Assembly (NCBI RefSeq): GCF_046054165.1
Contig: NZ_JBFNXK010000007.1
Span: 182,439 to 246,438 of the forward strand
DNA: 64,000 nucleotides
Source: Celerinatantimonas sp046054165
Lineage (GTDB): Bacteria; Pseudomonadota; Gammaproteobacteria; Enterobacterales; Celerinatantimonadaceae
Direction: 5' to 3'
Under the pieces are notes generated by a model. It was not told the origin of the DNA. It saw only the letters and a list, made by a program, of their open reading frames with translations, and searched no databases. The number at the start of each line of letters is the position of its first letter. Position 1 is the stretch's first letter. The translations under genes were made by a program, and so were the position numbers. Positions 8,079 through 17,614 of the stretch are shown here, one piece after another.

Positions 8079-9284
8079 ATGCAGGGGATCTATTTAGATA
8101 ACAATGCAACCACACGGGTCGATCCTGTGGTGTTAGACACTATGTTGCCTTATTTTTCTGATTTATATGGCAACCCATCGTCCATTCACAGTTTTGGGTT
8201 TGAAGTCGGTAAAGCGATGGTCAATGCCCGGCGTCAAGTGCAGTCGTTGCTGGGTGCTGAATATGATAGTGAAATTATTTTTACCTCGTGCGGGAGTGAA
8301 TCTGATAACACCGCGATTCGCTCCGCTCTCGAAGCGATGCCTGATCGGCGTGAAATTATCACCAGTTGTGTTGAGCATCCGGCGATTTTGGAACTGTGTG
8401 ATTACTTAGAAAGCCAACAGGGGTATACCGTTCATCGGTTGAATGTTGATGAGAAAGGTCGTATCGATTTAGACCAATATCAGCAATTGTTGAGTGACCG
8501 TGTCGCAATCGTTTCGATCATGTGGGCCAATAATGAAACAGGCACTATTTTCCCCATTGAACAGATGGCGTCAATGGCGAAACCATTTGGATGTGTCTTT
8601 CATACCGATGCCGTGCAGGCTGTTGGAAAAGTGCCGATTAAATTAGCCGGCAGTGATATTGATATGCTTTCGATGTCCGGGCATAAAATTCATGCGCCGA
8701 AAGGCATTGGCGTGCTCTATGTTCGCCGTGGTGCTCGGTATCGCCCTTGGCTACGAGGCGGCCATCAGGAACGAGGGCGTCGGGCCGGCACAGAAAATAC
8801 CACAAGTATCATCGGATTAGGTAAAGCCGCAGAGCTTGCTGAGCTTCATGTCGACACGATGAATACTAAAATTAAGGCATTGCGTGATAAATTGCAGGCT
8901 GGCATTTTGGATCAGATTAGCCACTGTTTTGTCACGGGTGATCCAGAACACCGGACGGCGAATACGCTGAATATCGCTTTTGAATATATCGAAGGCGAAG
9001 CTATTTTATTGATGCTGAATCAGTTTGGCATTGCTGCTTCCAGTGGAAGTGCTTGTACTTCGGGCTCGCTTGAACCCTCGCATGTGATGCGGGCGATGAA
9101 AATTCCGCAAACAGCTGCACATGGTAGCATTCGTTTCTCATTATCTCGATACACCCGAGAAAAGGACATCGATAAAGTTTTAGAGGTGATCCCCGGGATT
9201 ATTGAACGACTCCGTTCTATTTCACCTTATTGGCAACAACTACAAAAAGGTCATGTTGAAGGGTTTACTCCGGCATTTGGATAA
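8079..9284 (+). CDS. nifS: NifS, cysteine desulfurase
   Basis: NifS is a PLP enzyme that takes sulfur from cysteine for cluster assembly on NifU. The 401-residue product has the PLP lysine at about 203 (SMSGHKIHAPKG), the substrate/PLP histidine in VEHPAILE, and the catalytic cysteine at about 326 (SSGSACTSGSLEPSHV). It follows nifU by 10 bases with an AAGGAGAG site. Length is typical of NifS. Confidence 0.97.
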   Translation: MQGIYLDNNATTRVDPVVLDTMLPYFSDLYGNPSSIHSFGFEVGKAMVNARRQVQSLLGAEYDSEIIFTSCGSESDNTAIRSALEAMPDRREIITSCVEHPAILELCDYLESQQGYTVHRLNVDEKGRIDLDQYQQLLSDRVAIVSIMWANNETGTIFPIEQMASMAKPFGCVFHTDAVQAVGKVPIKLAGSDIDMLSMSGHKIHAPKGIGVLYVRRGARYRPWLRGGHQERGRRAGTENTTSIIGLGKAAELAELHVDTMNTKIKALRDKLQAGILDQISHCFVTGDPEHRTANTLNIAFEYIEGEAILLMLNQFGIAASSGSACTSGSLEPSHVMRAMKIPQTAAHGSIRFSLSRYTREKDIDKVLEVIPGIIERLRSISPYWQQLQKGHVEGFTPAFG

Positions 9285-9296
9285 GGAGAACAGTTC

Positions 9297-10445
9297 ATGT
9301 ATGAATCTTTGGTCATTAACGATACCACGTTACGTGATGGTGAGCAGGCTCCCGGGGTGGCATTCTCCCCGGAGGAAAAAGTCATAATTGCTAAAAAGCT
9401 GGTTGAAGTGGGGGTGAATCAGCTGGAAGTCGGTATCGCAGCGATGGGAAGTGAAGAGCAAAGTGATATTTTGCGACTTCGAGAAGCTCTCCCTGATGTC
9501 AGTATGATGGTGTGGTGCCGAGCCCGGGAAGAAGATATTACCATAGCCGCATCATTAGGTGTGGATTGGGTGGATATTTCCGTACCGGGGTCAGCTCTGC
9601 AGCGGCAGCATAAATTGGGGTTAACTGAAGTTCAATTACATGCTTTATTGGCGACTCAAATCACTTATGCTAAATCATTGGGATTAAAGGTTTGTGTTGG
9701 GCTTGAAGATGCCTCCCGAGCCAAGCGTAAAGATTTAGCCGCATTAGTGAAGGTAGCACAGGTGAATGCAGCGGATCGAGTGCGTTTTGCCGATACTTTA
9801 GGGATCTTGGATCCATTTTCAACTCAGCGGTGGATCCGTTTTCTACGTTCGGTATGCTCCCTTCCTATTGAAATGCATGCACATAATGATTTAGGTATGG
9901 CAACTGCCAATACACTGGCGGCCGTGAAGGCCGGAGCCAAAAGTATTAATACGACCGTTTTGGGTTTAGGTGAGCGTGCAGGAAATGCCCCACTTGAAGA
10001 AATGGCTATTGCATTACATCAGTGTTGCCATTGGGACTATAACATTCAGTGGGATCATCTACCGACGCTGTGTGAATTTGTCAGTCAGGCTGCAAATCGC
10101 CCTATTGCGGCAGGGAAGGCATTGGTTGGGGATGCGGTATTTACCCATGAATCGGGTATTCATGTCGCCGGACTACTGAAAGATCCCCGAAATTATCAAG
10201 GGGTTGATCCAGCGTTATTAGGCCGAACCCATCATTTAGTGATTGGTAAACATTCAGGACGACATGCATTGGAATGGGCCTATCAGCAATTAGGGTTAAA
10301 GCTTACTGATCGAGAAATCAATCTTTTGTTATCCCGGGTACGCCAGTATGCACAGATCCATAAAGAAACATTGGATCAACATTGTTTATTAAATCTTTAT
10401 TGGGGATTGTCCCATCATTCTGGAGCCTTAGATGCAGTGGTTTAA
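9297..10445 (+). CDS. nifV: NifV, homocitrate synthase
   Basis: NifV condenses acetyl-CoA and 2-oxoglutarate to homocitrate, the organic ligand of FeMo-co. The 382-residue product has the DRE-TIM signature NDTTLRDGEQAPGVAFS at the N-terminus and metal-binding HAHNDLGMATANTLAAVKAG near residue 196. The HESGIHVAG and GKHSGRHA segments are also typical. An AAGGAG site precedes the ATG. The 3' end overlaps nifW by 14 bases. Confidence 0.96.
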   Translation: MYESLVINDTTLRDGEQAPGVAFSPEEKVIIAKKLVEVGVNQLEVGIAAMGSEEQSDILRLREALPDVSMMVWCRAREEDITIAASLGVDWVDISVPGSALQRQHKLGLTEVQLHALLATQITYAKSLGLKVCVGLEDASRAKRKDLAALVKVAQVNAADRVRFADTLGILDPFSTQRWIRFLRSVCSLPIEMHAHNDLGMATANTLAAVKAGAKSINTTVLGLGERAGNAPLEEMAIALHQCCHWDYNIQWDHLPTLCEFVSQAANRPIAAGKALVGDAVFTHESGIHVAGLLKDPRNYQGVDPALLGRTHHLVIGKHSGRHALEWAYQQLGLKLTDREINLLLSRVRQYAQIHKETLDQHCLLNLYWGLSHHSGALDAVV

Positions 10446-10752
10446 AGAGATTCCTGGCGTCGTTGATCTGATGACGATTTATGATTTTTTTACTTTTTTT
10501 AAAATTCCATTTGATGTGGATAAAGTGACCGCTCGGCACCTGCACATTTTAAAAGCTTTTCAGTTAAAGATTGCAGCGGTTACTGAGCCGGTACCGACAG
10601 AGGCTGCGTTTGATCTAGCGGCGGAGTTATTGACTCAGGCCTATCAGGAACAAATTGGGGAGAGTATTAGTCATTCATCTCCTTTGGCCGTTTATCAGCG
10701 AATGCGGCCGAGTCGGGTTGCTTTCAATGATTTGTTTAAGGATATCGAATGA
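10432..10752 (+). CDS. nifW: NifW, nitrogenase-stabilizing protein
   Basis: NifW helps MoFe protein maturation and has been linked to protection or FeMo-co insertion. The 106-residue product has family features: a short N-terminal helix ending in YDFFTFFKIPFD, a central LHILKAFQLKI and a conserved SPLAVYQRMRPSRVAFNDLF near the end. It starts 14 bases inside nifV and overlaps nifZ by four bases (ATGA), so translation is probably coupled. Confidence 0.92.
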   Translation: MQWFKEIPGVVDLMTIYDFFTFFKIPFDVDKVTARHLHILKAFQLKIAAVTEPVPTEAAFDLAAELLTQAYQEQIGESISHSSPLAVYQRMRPSRVAFNDLFKDIE

Positions 10753-11189
10753 ATGAACGGTTTCAAATTGGTGATCAGGTTCGGGCTGCGAATCGCGTGT
10801 ATAACGATGGTAGTTTTTTAGGGCTTGACCGTGGTGATTTATTGGTCAGCCCGGGGGCCATCGGAGAGGTTCGCGGGCGCGGACTATTTCTTCAAGATCA
10901 GCTTATTTATTCAGTGTTTTTCCCGGAATATGGATATGAAGTCGGCCTTCGTGAAGCTGAGCTGTTAGGGATTGATGAGATCTGGAACGAAAGTCGTTTT
11001 GCTTTTCGCCAGAAAGTCATCACGACGAAAAGCCTGAGTGTTCATGGCGAGGTTCGGGTTAAAGCGGGAAGTGTCGGGCAGATTTTACGGGTATTAAGGG
11101 ATGAAATTCCCATCCGTTACCATGTGAATTTTGGGGATGATAAGCTTTATTTGATTGCTGAAGCGACTCTGGAGGAGTGCGATGATTAA
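10749..11189 (+). CDS. nifZ: NifZ, MoFe-protein maturation factor
   Basis: NifZ acts in forming the second P-cluster of the MoFe protein. The 146-residue product has two SH3-like NifZ repeats: FQIGDQVRAANRVYNDGSFLG with GEVRGRG (1-75) and VKAGSVGQILRVLRDEIPIRYHV (about 95-140). It overlaps nifW by four bases and nifM by eight. Length and order match Klebsiella-type clusters. Confidence 0.93.
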   Translation: MNERFQIGDQVRAANRVYNDGSFLGLDRGDLLVSPGAIGEVRGRGLFLQDQLIYSVFFPEYGYEVGLREAELLGIDEIWNESRFAFRQKVITTKSLSVHGEVRVKAGSVGQILRVLRDEIPIRYHVNFGDDKLYLIAEATLEECDD

Positions 11190-12027
11190 ACAGGAATTAC
11201 GCTATCCACTTTTACGGTTTTCTCTGACCAATTATGGTTGTGCTCCTGAGTTTTTGAGTGCACAGCAGCTTGATTCGCTGTTAATCCAAGTTAGTAAGGC
11301 TCAGCAAATTGAAATTCAGGTCGCACATCAGTCGAAAGTTGCGGTTAGTGCGGCACAGATTAAACAGGCCCGGGAAGAGTTAACGAGCCAGTTTAATGAG
11401 CCAGCAGCGTTTGAACAGGCACTATGTTGGTTAGAGCTAAGCGATGAATTGCTAAAATCAGGCTTAATTCAGGCGTTACAAGCTGAATCAGCACTCAATC
11501 AAGTGCGACGAAGTGTTGAAGCTCCCTCATCTGCACAATTAAGACATTATTACGATATACATCCGGAAAAATTTTATCGGCCAGCACAGGTTCGGGTTCG
11601 GCATATATTAAGAACATTAAATGACGAATATGAAGAAAACCGGCGTGAAATGTTGGTGCCTTGGATGCAGGAAAAATATCAAGCCTTGCAAAAACAACCT
11701 GAACGATTTATTGAAATGGCAGAGCAATATTCGGAGTGTCCGTCAGCGATGCAGGGGGGATTGATCGGCGCTGTGTCACAGGGGCAGCTTTATCCTGAAC
11801 TAGATGCGGTGGCTTTTGCGATGCGTGATGGTGAAATCAGCGAGCCTATTGAGTCCCCGATGGGATTTCATATTCTATTGTGTGAAGCGCATATTGCCCC
11901 ATCTGAGCGCAGCTTTGACGATGTGAAAGAAGCATTGGCTCAGCAGTTGTATCAGAAATTGCAAAAGCAGGCCGAACGACGCTGGGTTGCATCGATTATG
12001 GCAAATCAGCCCATTTTAGAATCGTAA
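11182..12027 (+). CDS. nifM: NifM, parvulin-type prolyl isomerase for Fe-protein maturation
   Basis: NifM is needed for accumulation of active NifH and has a peptidyl-prolyl cis-trans isomerase fold. The 281-residue product has an N-terminal helical region and a PpiC domain at about 130-245: VRVRHILRTL, the loop FIEMAEQYSECPSAMQGGLIG, and PIESPMGFHILL. I chose the ATG at 11182, preceded by GGAGGAG; the frame opens further upstream at a TTG inside nifZ without support. It is the last gene of the operon. Confidence 0.94.
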   Translation: MIKQELRYPLLRFSLTNYGCAPEFLSAQQLDSLLIQVSKAQQIEIQVAHQSKVAVSAAQIKQAREELTSQFNEPAAFEQALCWLELSDELLKSGLIQALQAESALNQVRRSVEAPSSAQLRHYYDIHPEKFYRPAQVRVRHILRTLNDEYEENRREMLVPWMQEKYQALQKQPERFIEMAEQYSECPSAMQGGLIGAVSQGQLYPELDAVAFAMRDGEISEPIESPMGFHILLCEAHIAPSERSFDDVKEALAQQLYQKLQKQAERRWVASIMANQPILES

Positions 12028-12054
12028 ATTGTACTTATCTGTACCAAATCCGAT

Positions 12055-12117
12055 AGTGACGATTATGAAAGATGGGTTAATCGTATAATTTCTACCCAAT
12101 CTATCGTCACTCGTTTT
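12055..12117 (+). terminator. Long imperfect hairpin after nifM, probable nif operon terminator
   Basis: AGTGACGAT at 12055-12063 pairs with ATCGTCACT at 12103-12111. Inner segments AGATGGG and CCCAATCT extend the stem across a bulge. The arm is followed by CGTTTTT. It lies 28 bases after the nifM stop. The T tract is short, so termination may be partial. Confidence 0.65.
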
Positions 12118-12232
12118 TGGACAAAAGCGTGTTTCGAAATGCGATCTCGTCACATGAAGTAAGGATAAAACATGGTAGTAAACCATAGATAGTATAATAT
12201 ATTTATATCAATAACTTATTTAGGAACCTCAT

Positions 12233-13915
12233 ATGGCAAAGCAGTTTATGTTAATGGAACCCAAAAATGAGAATTTTTTTGAGTTAATTGGTGGCTCAAA
12301 TAAATACTTAGTTCCCAGATTTCAACGTGATTACGCTTGGGATATTGAACAGTGGGAAGACCTTTGGAATGACATAAATGCCATAGATGAAGAAGGTTTC
12401 CATTACATGGGCTACATAGTTTTACAACAAACTGAACAGTATCAGTATGGAGTAATTGATGGTCAACAAAGGCTAGTGACACTTTCACTAATTGTTCTGG
12501 CAGCAATGAAGGCTCTTTCAGATATGATTGAAAGAGGTGAAGATGAGGAAGATAACAAAGAAAGACTTGATGAACTTACCAAGAATTTTGTTGGTAATAA
12601 AAACCTAGTTTCATTGAAAGTGGTCAGCAAACTAGAACTGAATCGCAATAACAATAGATATTTCCAGCAAATATGCTCGACACTTGAAGCACCAAATCAT
12701 CGAGGGATCACTTCTACTAATAAGCTAATTAGAAAGTGTTTTGACTTCTTTAGCGCAAAAGAGTTTGGTGCTACTGGGGCAGAGATTGCACAGTTCATAA
12801 TGAAGTTTTCTTCAGCAATGATCTTTACAAAGATTATTGTGCAAGATGATCTAAATGCGTACAAAGTTTTTGAAACTCTGAATGCGCGTGGAGTTCAGCT
12901 TTCAACCCCAGATCTATTAAAAAACTATTTGTTTTCAATCGTCACTAAAAACGATGATATTGATGATGAAGAGTTAGACAACTTAGATGAGAATTGGTCT
13001 GAGCTAATAGCTCAGTTAGGCGAAAGTAATGTGTCTGACTTTGTCCGATATCATTACAACTTACGTAGGAAAATGGTCACTAAAAAAGAGCTTTTTTCTT
13101 CTATGCGCAGAGTAGTTACTACTCCTCCAGAAGCCTATGCTTATCTTAAAGATCTAATAGAGTATGCCCCAATTTATGCGTCACTAATAAACCCTAGTGA
13201 TTCGTGGTGGGCTGAGCAATCCCAAGAATACAGAGATTCCCTTAAATTCTTAGTTGGTATTAGGTTGTTCAATATTAAACAACCACTAGCAGTTCTACTC
13301 CCAGCATTTAAGTACTTCACGCCAGATGAGTTTGTAAAAACAGTCAAATATTTATATGTTCTGTCTATTCGATATAACGTAATTTGCCATTTGTCACCGA
13401 GTGAACAAGAGTCACTCTACAACCAAATAGCAATGAAGGTATCGGGGAAAGAATATAAAAGAGCAAGTCACATAAAGAATAGTGAAGAGTTTAAAAAACT
13501 GTACCCAAATGATGGTATGTTCTTTAATGCTTTTGAATTTCATCGAATGCCAAGTAGGCAAACCGCGAAAAAAATAAGGTTTCTACTTGCTGAGATTGAA
13601 AATTATCTTGGATTTAATTGTGACTTCAACAAAACAACTCTGGAACATATTTGTCCTTATAATCCCGAAAAGCAATGGGTTGATAGCTTTGGTGAAGGTA
13701 TTACTGACGTTAAAGACCGTTTAGGAAATATGCTTCTACTTGATAAAGATAACTTAAAACGAGCAACTTTTGAACAAAAGAAAGATGCGTATCGTAAAGC
13801 TCCATACCTTTTAGCCAAAAAAGTCACTGAGTATGCTGAATGGAACTTAGATACTGTTAATGAGCAACAGAAATGGATAGCCGAGCAAGCTGTTCAGACA
13901 TGGCGTGTTGACTAA
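12233..13915 (+). CDS. DUF262/DUF1524 (GmrSD-like) protein, possible defence nuclease
   Basis: The 560-residue product has an N-terminal DUF262 (ParB/Srx-like) domain with YLVPRFQRDYAWD near residue 25 and the diagnostic DGQQRLVTL near residue 75. The C-terminal DUF1524 HNH-like domain has LEHICPYNPEKQW and DRLGNMLLL. Proteins of this architecture include type IV restriction enzymes such as GmrSD, which cut modified phage DNA, but many members are untested. It stands alone beyond the nif terminator, on the same strand. It looks more AT-rich than the nif genes, consistent with separate acquisition. Function in defence is inferred from family. Confidence 0.82.
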   Translation: MAKQFMLMEPKNENFFELIGGSNKYLVPRFQRDYAWDIEQWEDLWNDINAIDEEGFHYMGYIVLQQTEQYQYGVIDGQQRLVTLSLIVLAAMKALSDMIERGEDEEDNKERLDELTKNFVGNKNLVSLKVVSKLELNRNNNRYFQQICSTLEAPNHRGITSTNKLIRKCFDFFSAKEFGATGAEIAQFIMKFSSAMIFTKIIVQDDLNAYKVFETLNARGVQLSTPDLLKNYLFSIVTKNDDIDDEELDNLDENWSELIAQLGESNVSDFVRYHYNLRRKMVTKKELFSSMRRVVTTPPEAYAYLKDLIEYAPIYASLINPSDSWWAEQSQEYRDSLKFLVGIRLFNIKQPLAVLLPAFKYFTPDEFVKTVKYLYVLSIRYNVICHLSPSEQESLYNQIAMKVSGKEYKRASHIKNSEEFKKLYPNDGMFFNAFEFHRMPSRQTAKKIRFLLAEIENYLGFNCDFNKTTLEHICPYNPEKQWVDSFGEGITDVKDRLGNMLLLDKDNLKRATFEQKKDAYRKAPYLLAKKVTEYAEWNLDTVNEQQKWIAEQAVQTWRVD

Positions 13916-13970
13916 GGATAAGAGATACATTCAAAAAATAAATAGAAATTCTATTGTTGTAAAGCATACC

Positions 13971-13993
13971 TGCCCCAAACACGTTTTGGGGCA
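13971..13993. repeat. Short inverted repeat after the DUF262 gene
   Basis: TGCCCCAAA and TTTGGGGCA form a 9-bp stem about 55 bases beyond the stop. There is no T run on either side, so it is at best a weak terminator or an mRNA-stabilising hairpin. Confidence 0.45.
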
Positions 13994-14032
13994 TAAGTGG
14001 GTTAGAGTATCCGTCAGACCTGATTAAATTTT

Positions 14033-14053
14033 AGATAGGGCTAAGCCCTATCT
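14033..14053. terminator. Possible terminator hairpin between convergent genes
   Basis: AGATAGGG and CCCTATCT form a stem with a five-base loop, located 37 bases beyond the stop of the minus-strand aminotransferase. The flanks are AT-rich but lack a clean T tract. Confidence 0.4.
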
Positions 14054-14090
14054 ATCCTGATGAAGCCTTTTTATTGGACATGACTGACTT

Positions 14091-15263
14091 TTAGTTATTT
14101 TTTTGCCAGCGGAGAATAAACTCACGCATTCTCGAGAGGGCGACTTCAAGGGTATCTAGTGGTGCGGCATGGCAGATCCGAATACAGCCTTCACCGGCTT
14201 TCCCAAAGGCTTCTCCGGGAGCGGCACCCACTTTCACTTCATCAATCATCTGCCGTAAAAAAGGTTGGCTGTTGGCCGGGAGTCGCTCTAGATGCAAAAA
14301 TGCATAAAAGGTCGCTGGGCGTTCAAATAATGTTAAACCGTCAATGTTCCCTAATATATGTTCGACCATTTGGCTACTTTGATGCAAGGCTTGTACGGAT
14401 TCCCGGACATAGTTTTCCCCATTCTTGATGGCCGCGAGCCCTCCGGCCTGACTGAAACCACTGGCACAAGACATATTAAATTCTTGCAGTTTGCGAACGA
14501 TCGGCTCTAATGGGCGGGGAACATTTAGCCAGCCTAAACGCCATCCTGTCATGGCCCATGCTTTGGAAAAACTGTTGCAGACAATGACTAGATCTTCTTC
14601 ATTGATCAATTGACAAAAAGAAGGCGCGGCGCGCTGATCAAAGACATGCCTTGAGTAGACTTCATCACTAATAATCCAAATTTTATGCTCACGGCAAAAA
14701 GTCAGAATCTGTTCGAGTAATTCAAGGCTAGCTGTCCAACCGGTTGGGTTTGATGGGCTATTGATGATAAATGCTTTGGCGTCTTTTAACTCATCAAACA
14801 ACCGATTGAGATCTAAGGTAAAGCGATTGCCATCGGTACTTAAGGCAACGGTTGTGACCTTGCAGCCCAATAGTGTTGGAATAGCGGTTAAAGTTGGGAA
14901 AATAGGTTCAATGGCGACGACTTTATCACCGGCACTTAAACATGTTTGGCAAGCCACCATCACGGCATTGGTTCCTGAAACGGTGACGGCAATATTATCG
15001 GCATGAATTGGAACTGAAAAAAGTTGGCTTTGATAATTGGCAATGGCCCGACGCAATTCCGGAATACCGGTGTTGGGGGTATATTTGGTTTCCGCTCGCA
15101 ATAGACTATCGGCCGCTGCCTGACGAATAAACTCTGGAGTCGGTTGATTGGATTCACCAAACCAGAGAGGGATCACATCCGGTTGAGTCATGCCGTAATT
15201 AGCTACGGCCCGGATAGAGGATTCTTCTAATTGTTTCGCAATGGGATTGATTAAGGATAACAT
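14091..15263 (-). CDS. PLP-dependent class I/II aminotransferase
   Basis: The 390-residue product is a fold-type I aminotransferase of the aspartate/alanine group. The PLP lysine lies in SFSKAWAMTGWRLGW near residue 237. Other family blocks are YTPNTGIPELRRAIA, NSPSNPTGW (carboxylate-binding Asn) and DEVYSRHVF. The substrate cannot be told from sequence. It is alone on the minus strand, convergent with the DUF262 gene and divergent from the DnaJ-like gene. Length is normal. Confidence 0.88.
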   Translation of the reverse strand: MLSLINPIAKQLEESSIRAVANYGMTQPDVIPLWFGESNQPTPEFIRQAAADSLLRAETKYTPNTGIPELRRAIANYQSQLFSVPIHADNIAVTVSGTNAVMVACQTCLSAGDKVVAIEPIFPTLTAIPTLLGCKVTTVALSTDGNRFTLDLNRLFDELKDAKAFIINSPSNPTGWTASLELLEQILTFCREHKIWIISDEVYSRHVFDQRAAPSFCQLINEEDLVIVCNSFSKAWAMTGWRLGWLNVPRPLEPIVRKLQEFNMSCASGFSQAGGLAAIKNGENYVRESVQALHQSSQMVEHILGNIDGLTLFERPATFYAFLHLERLPANSQPFLRQMIDEVKVGAAPGEAFGKAGEGCIRICHAAPLDTLEVALSRMREFILRWQKNN

Positions 15264-15448
15264 GCAACTGATCCTTGTTAGATTTAAATCGCTTTGTTTA
15301 TAAACTATTTAGTCATCGTTTTAAGCAACGTGTCAAGACTATCTGCATGCTGTTTTCAGGGTGACTTGTTATTTCTTTATGAATCCCCATTTATAAAGAA
15401 AGTATATTAAATTCGTGGTGTTGTTTTGAACGAGGTTAATCAAGCAGC

Positions 15449-16357
15449 ATGAGCAATAAAGACTACTATCAGATCCTTGGTGTATCAAAAGATGCGGATG
15501 AGCAGGCGATTAAACGAGCTTACCGTAAATTGGCTCGTAAATATCATCCGGATGTCAGTAAAGAAGCCAATGCTGAGCAGCGTTTTAAAGAAGTGGGGGA
15601 AGCTTATGAAGTGCTGAGTAACTCACAAAAACGTGCGGCCTATGACCAATATGGTAGCCAGTGGAAAGCGGCCTCTGGTGGTGGTGCTCATGGTGGTTGG
15701 CAAAATAGCAGCGGCTTTAATGGGAGTAATCCATTTGGTGGCCAAGGCGATTTTGGTGATTTCTTTGAGAACATCTTCGGACAACGCAGTGGAGGATTTT
15801 CTGGTTTTAATCAGCAAGGGGGCGCTTTTCGACAATCGGGTGAAGACGTCAACGCCAGGATCACTATTGATGTAGCCGATAGTTATTCAGGTGCCCAGCG
15901 ACCTATTTCATTTAGATCGCCGAATGGTGAGTCACGATCTCTGAATGTCCGGATCCCAAAAGGGATTAAACCGGGGCAGAAAATACGTCTCTCCGGTCAG
16001 GGTGGGGCTGGCTCTAATGGCGGTGCTGCTGGCGATTTATATTTAGAAGTCCGCTTTGATCCGAATAGCCCCTATCAGATTGATGGCAGTGATGTTTCAT
16101 ATCAGCTTTCGGTGGCTCCTTGGGATGCGGCTCTGGGCGCAAAAGTATCGGTGCCGCTGCCAGATGGGAAGATGATCGATATGAAGATCCCGGCCAATTC
16201 ATCCGGAGGTCGGAAACTGCGGCTTAAAGGGCGAGGATTACCGGGGAAAGTCCCAGGCGATTTGTATATTGAGTTACAAATTGAATTACCTAAAGCGGAT
16301 AATGATCAGGCTCGTCAGGCTTATCAGGCGTTTAAAAACGCATTTCATCTGAAATAG
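15449..16357 (+). CDS. cbpA: CbpA-like DnaJ-family co-chaperone
   Basis: This 302-residue protein has an N-terminal J domain (about 3-70) with the HPD motif in YHPDVSKEA. A Gly/Phe/Ser-rich linker follows (about 72-130), then two beta-barrel client-binding domains without a zinc-finger region, the arrangement of CbpA. CbpA stimulates DnaK and binds curved DNA. No chaperone-modulator gene cbpM is seen next to it, which is unusual relative to E. coli. A terminator follows. Confidence 0.88.
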   Translation: MSNKDYYQILGVSKDADEQAIKRAYRKLARKYHPDVSKEANAEQRFKEVGEAYEVLSNSQKRAAYDQYGSQWKAASGGGAHGGWQNSSGFNGSNPFGGQGDFGDFFENIFGQRSGGFSGFNQQGGAFRQSGEDVNARITIDVADSYSGAQRPISFRSPNGESRSLNVRIPKGIKPGQKIRLSGQGGAGSNGGAAGDLYLEVRFDPNSPYQIDGSDVSYQLSVAPWDAALGAKVSVPLPDGKMIDMKIPANSSGGRKLRLKGRGLPGKVPGDLYIELQIELPKADNDQARQAYQAFKNAFHLK

Positions 16358-16397
16358 GAACAACCCTATATCTCTGTTTCAGAGGTACATTTTTGGG

Positions 16398-16434
16398 GCT
16401 GGTTTATAGTTGTGGTAAACCAGCTTTATTTTAT
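16398..16434 (+). terminator. Terminator after cbpA
   Basis: GCTGGTTTA and TAAACCAGC form a 9-bp perfect stem around a nine-base loop, followed by TTTATTTTATT. It starts 41 bases after the cbpA stop. Confidence 0.8.
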
Positions 16435-16775
16435 TGTCGTTTATCCCCTTCATTGTTGATGATTCTATATTCAATCATTATTCCTTAAATTTGAGACTGT
16501 GCCGTAAAACTGAACGATCACTCTCTTTTTCCTGTACAAAAAATAGAGAGCGTTGGGTTGCAATAAGGCAACAAATCATTTGTATTGTAAAAATGGTCTA
16601 TTTACATACTATTCATAAAAATATAACCTTAAATCACTAATACTAAAAGGCTAATCTATTTTCATTTAAATCATTATTAAGTATTGGTATTTATTGATGA
16701 ATTCATGGATAATGCGCCGATTTTCGAACGAAGATTATACGTTTACCATCTCATTTTACAGGGAAAATGTGAGTT
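16435..16775. other. Gene-free gap of about 340 bases
   Basis: AT-rich sequence between the cbpA terminator and the LURP-one-like gene. Short open frames here lack ribosome binding sites and family resemblance. It must hold the promoter of the downstream gene, but I could not place it with confidence. Confidence 0.5.
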
Positions 16776-17363
16776 ATGAGTGATGTCATCAATAAGAATT
16801 TATTTTTAGTCAAAGAGCATCTGGGATTGTTTAAAGCAGCGAATAACTATGACATTTACGATCCAGAAACCGGTGAAATTATTATGGAATGTCGGGAGCC
16901 TTCATTGGGTTTATTGACTAAAATTTTCCGATTCTCTAAATATAAACGAATGACACCCTTTGATATTCAAATTACTGAACCTAATGGTAACCGTATTGTT
17001 CGGATTAAACGTGGTGTTTCAATCTTTTTATCGAAAGTGACCGTGAGAGATCAGAATAATAATGTTCTCGGTGGATTTTCTCAGAAATTATTCTCAATTG
17101 GCGGTAAGTTCGACGTATTAAATAAAGACTATCAACCCGTGTGTCAGCTGAAAGGTAAATGGACCGGTTGGGATTTTCATTTTAAGGATAATGACAAAGA
17201 GTATGCTCATGTTTCAAAAAAATGGGCCGGTTTGGGAAAAGAATTATTCACTAGTGCTGATAATTATGTATTAAAAATTGCTGAAGATGTTGCTGCCGAT
17301 GATCCGATTCGAAAATTGATCCTGGCTGCTGTTATGTGTATTGATATGGTATTGAAAGAATAA
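16776..17363 (+). CDS. LURP-one/scramblase-like (Tubby-fold) protein
   Basis: The 195-residue product resembles the LURP-one-related/phospholipid scramblase-like family. It opens with a beta-rich pattern (LFLVKEHLGLFKAANNYDIYDPETGEIIMECRE). It continues through FDIQITEPNGNRIVRIKRG and FDVLNKDYQPVCQLKGKW, and ends with a hydrophobic C-terminal helix (LILAAVMCIDMVL) like the buried helix of the Tubby barrel. The bacterial role is unknown; membrane association is possible. It is flanked by gaps, so probably monocistronic. Confidence 0.65.
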   Translation: MSDVINKNLFLVKEHLGLFKAANNYDIYDPETGEIIMECREPSLGLLTKIFRFSKYKRMTPFDIQITEPNGNRIVRIKRGVSIFLSKVTVRDQNNNVLGGFSQKLFSIGGKFDVLNKDYQPVCQLKGKWTGWDFHFKDNDKEYAHVSKKWAGLGKELFTSADNYVLKIAEDVAADDPIRKLILAAVMCIDMVLKE

Positions 17364-17614
17364 TTATAAATAACCAATTCAAGCTGATTTTATGTCGGTT
17401 TCTGGAAATTTTTTGATATGGCAATTCTTTCCGAAAAACTGAGTGTCATCCATGAACATCGTTTTATGAGTATGGCCTGAATTTTTGGGAAATGATAGAA
17501 AGACCTGCTTTTAAGTATTGTTATATTATTCTGGCCCTATGTTCAATGGACATTTAGTTTAGAAACTATTTATGGGCTGTTTTTAGATCATTGTTATGAG
17601 ATAAAGGAGAGGGA

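Noticed and set aside
16434..16640. Plus-strand frame of 68 codons after cbpA
   Set aside because: It starts with TTG inside the terminator T run and the composition is not protein-like.
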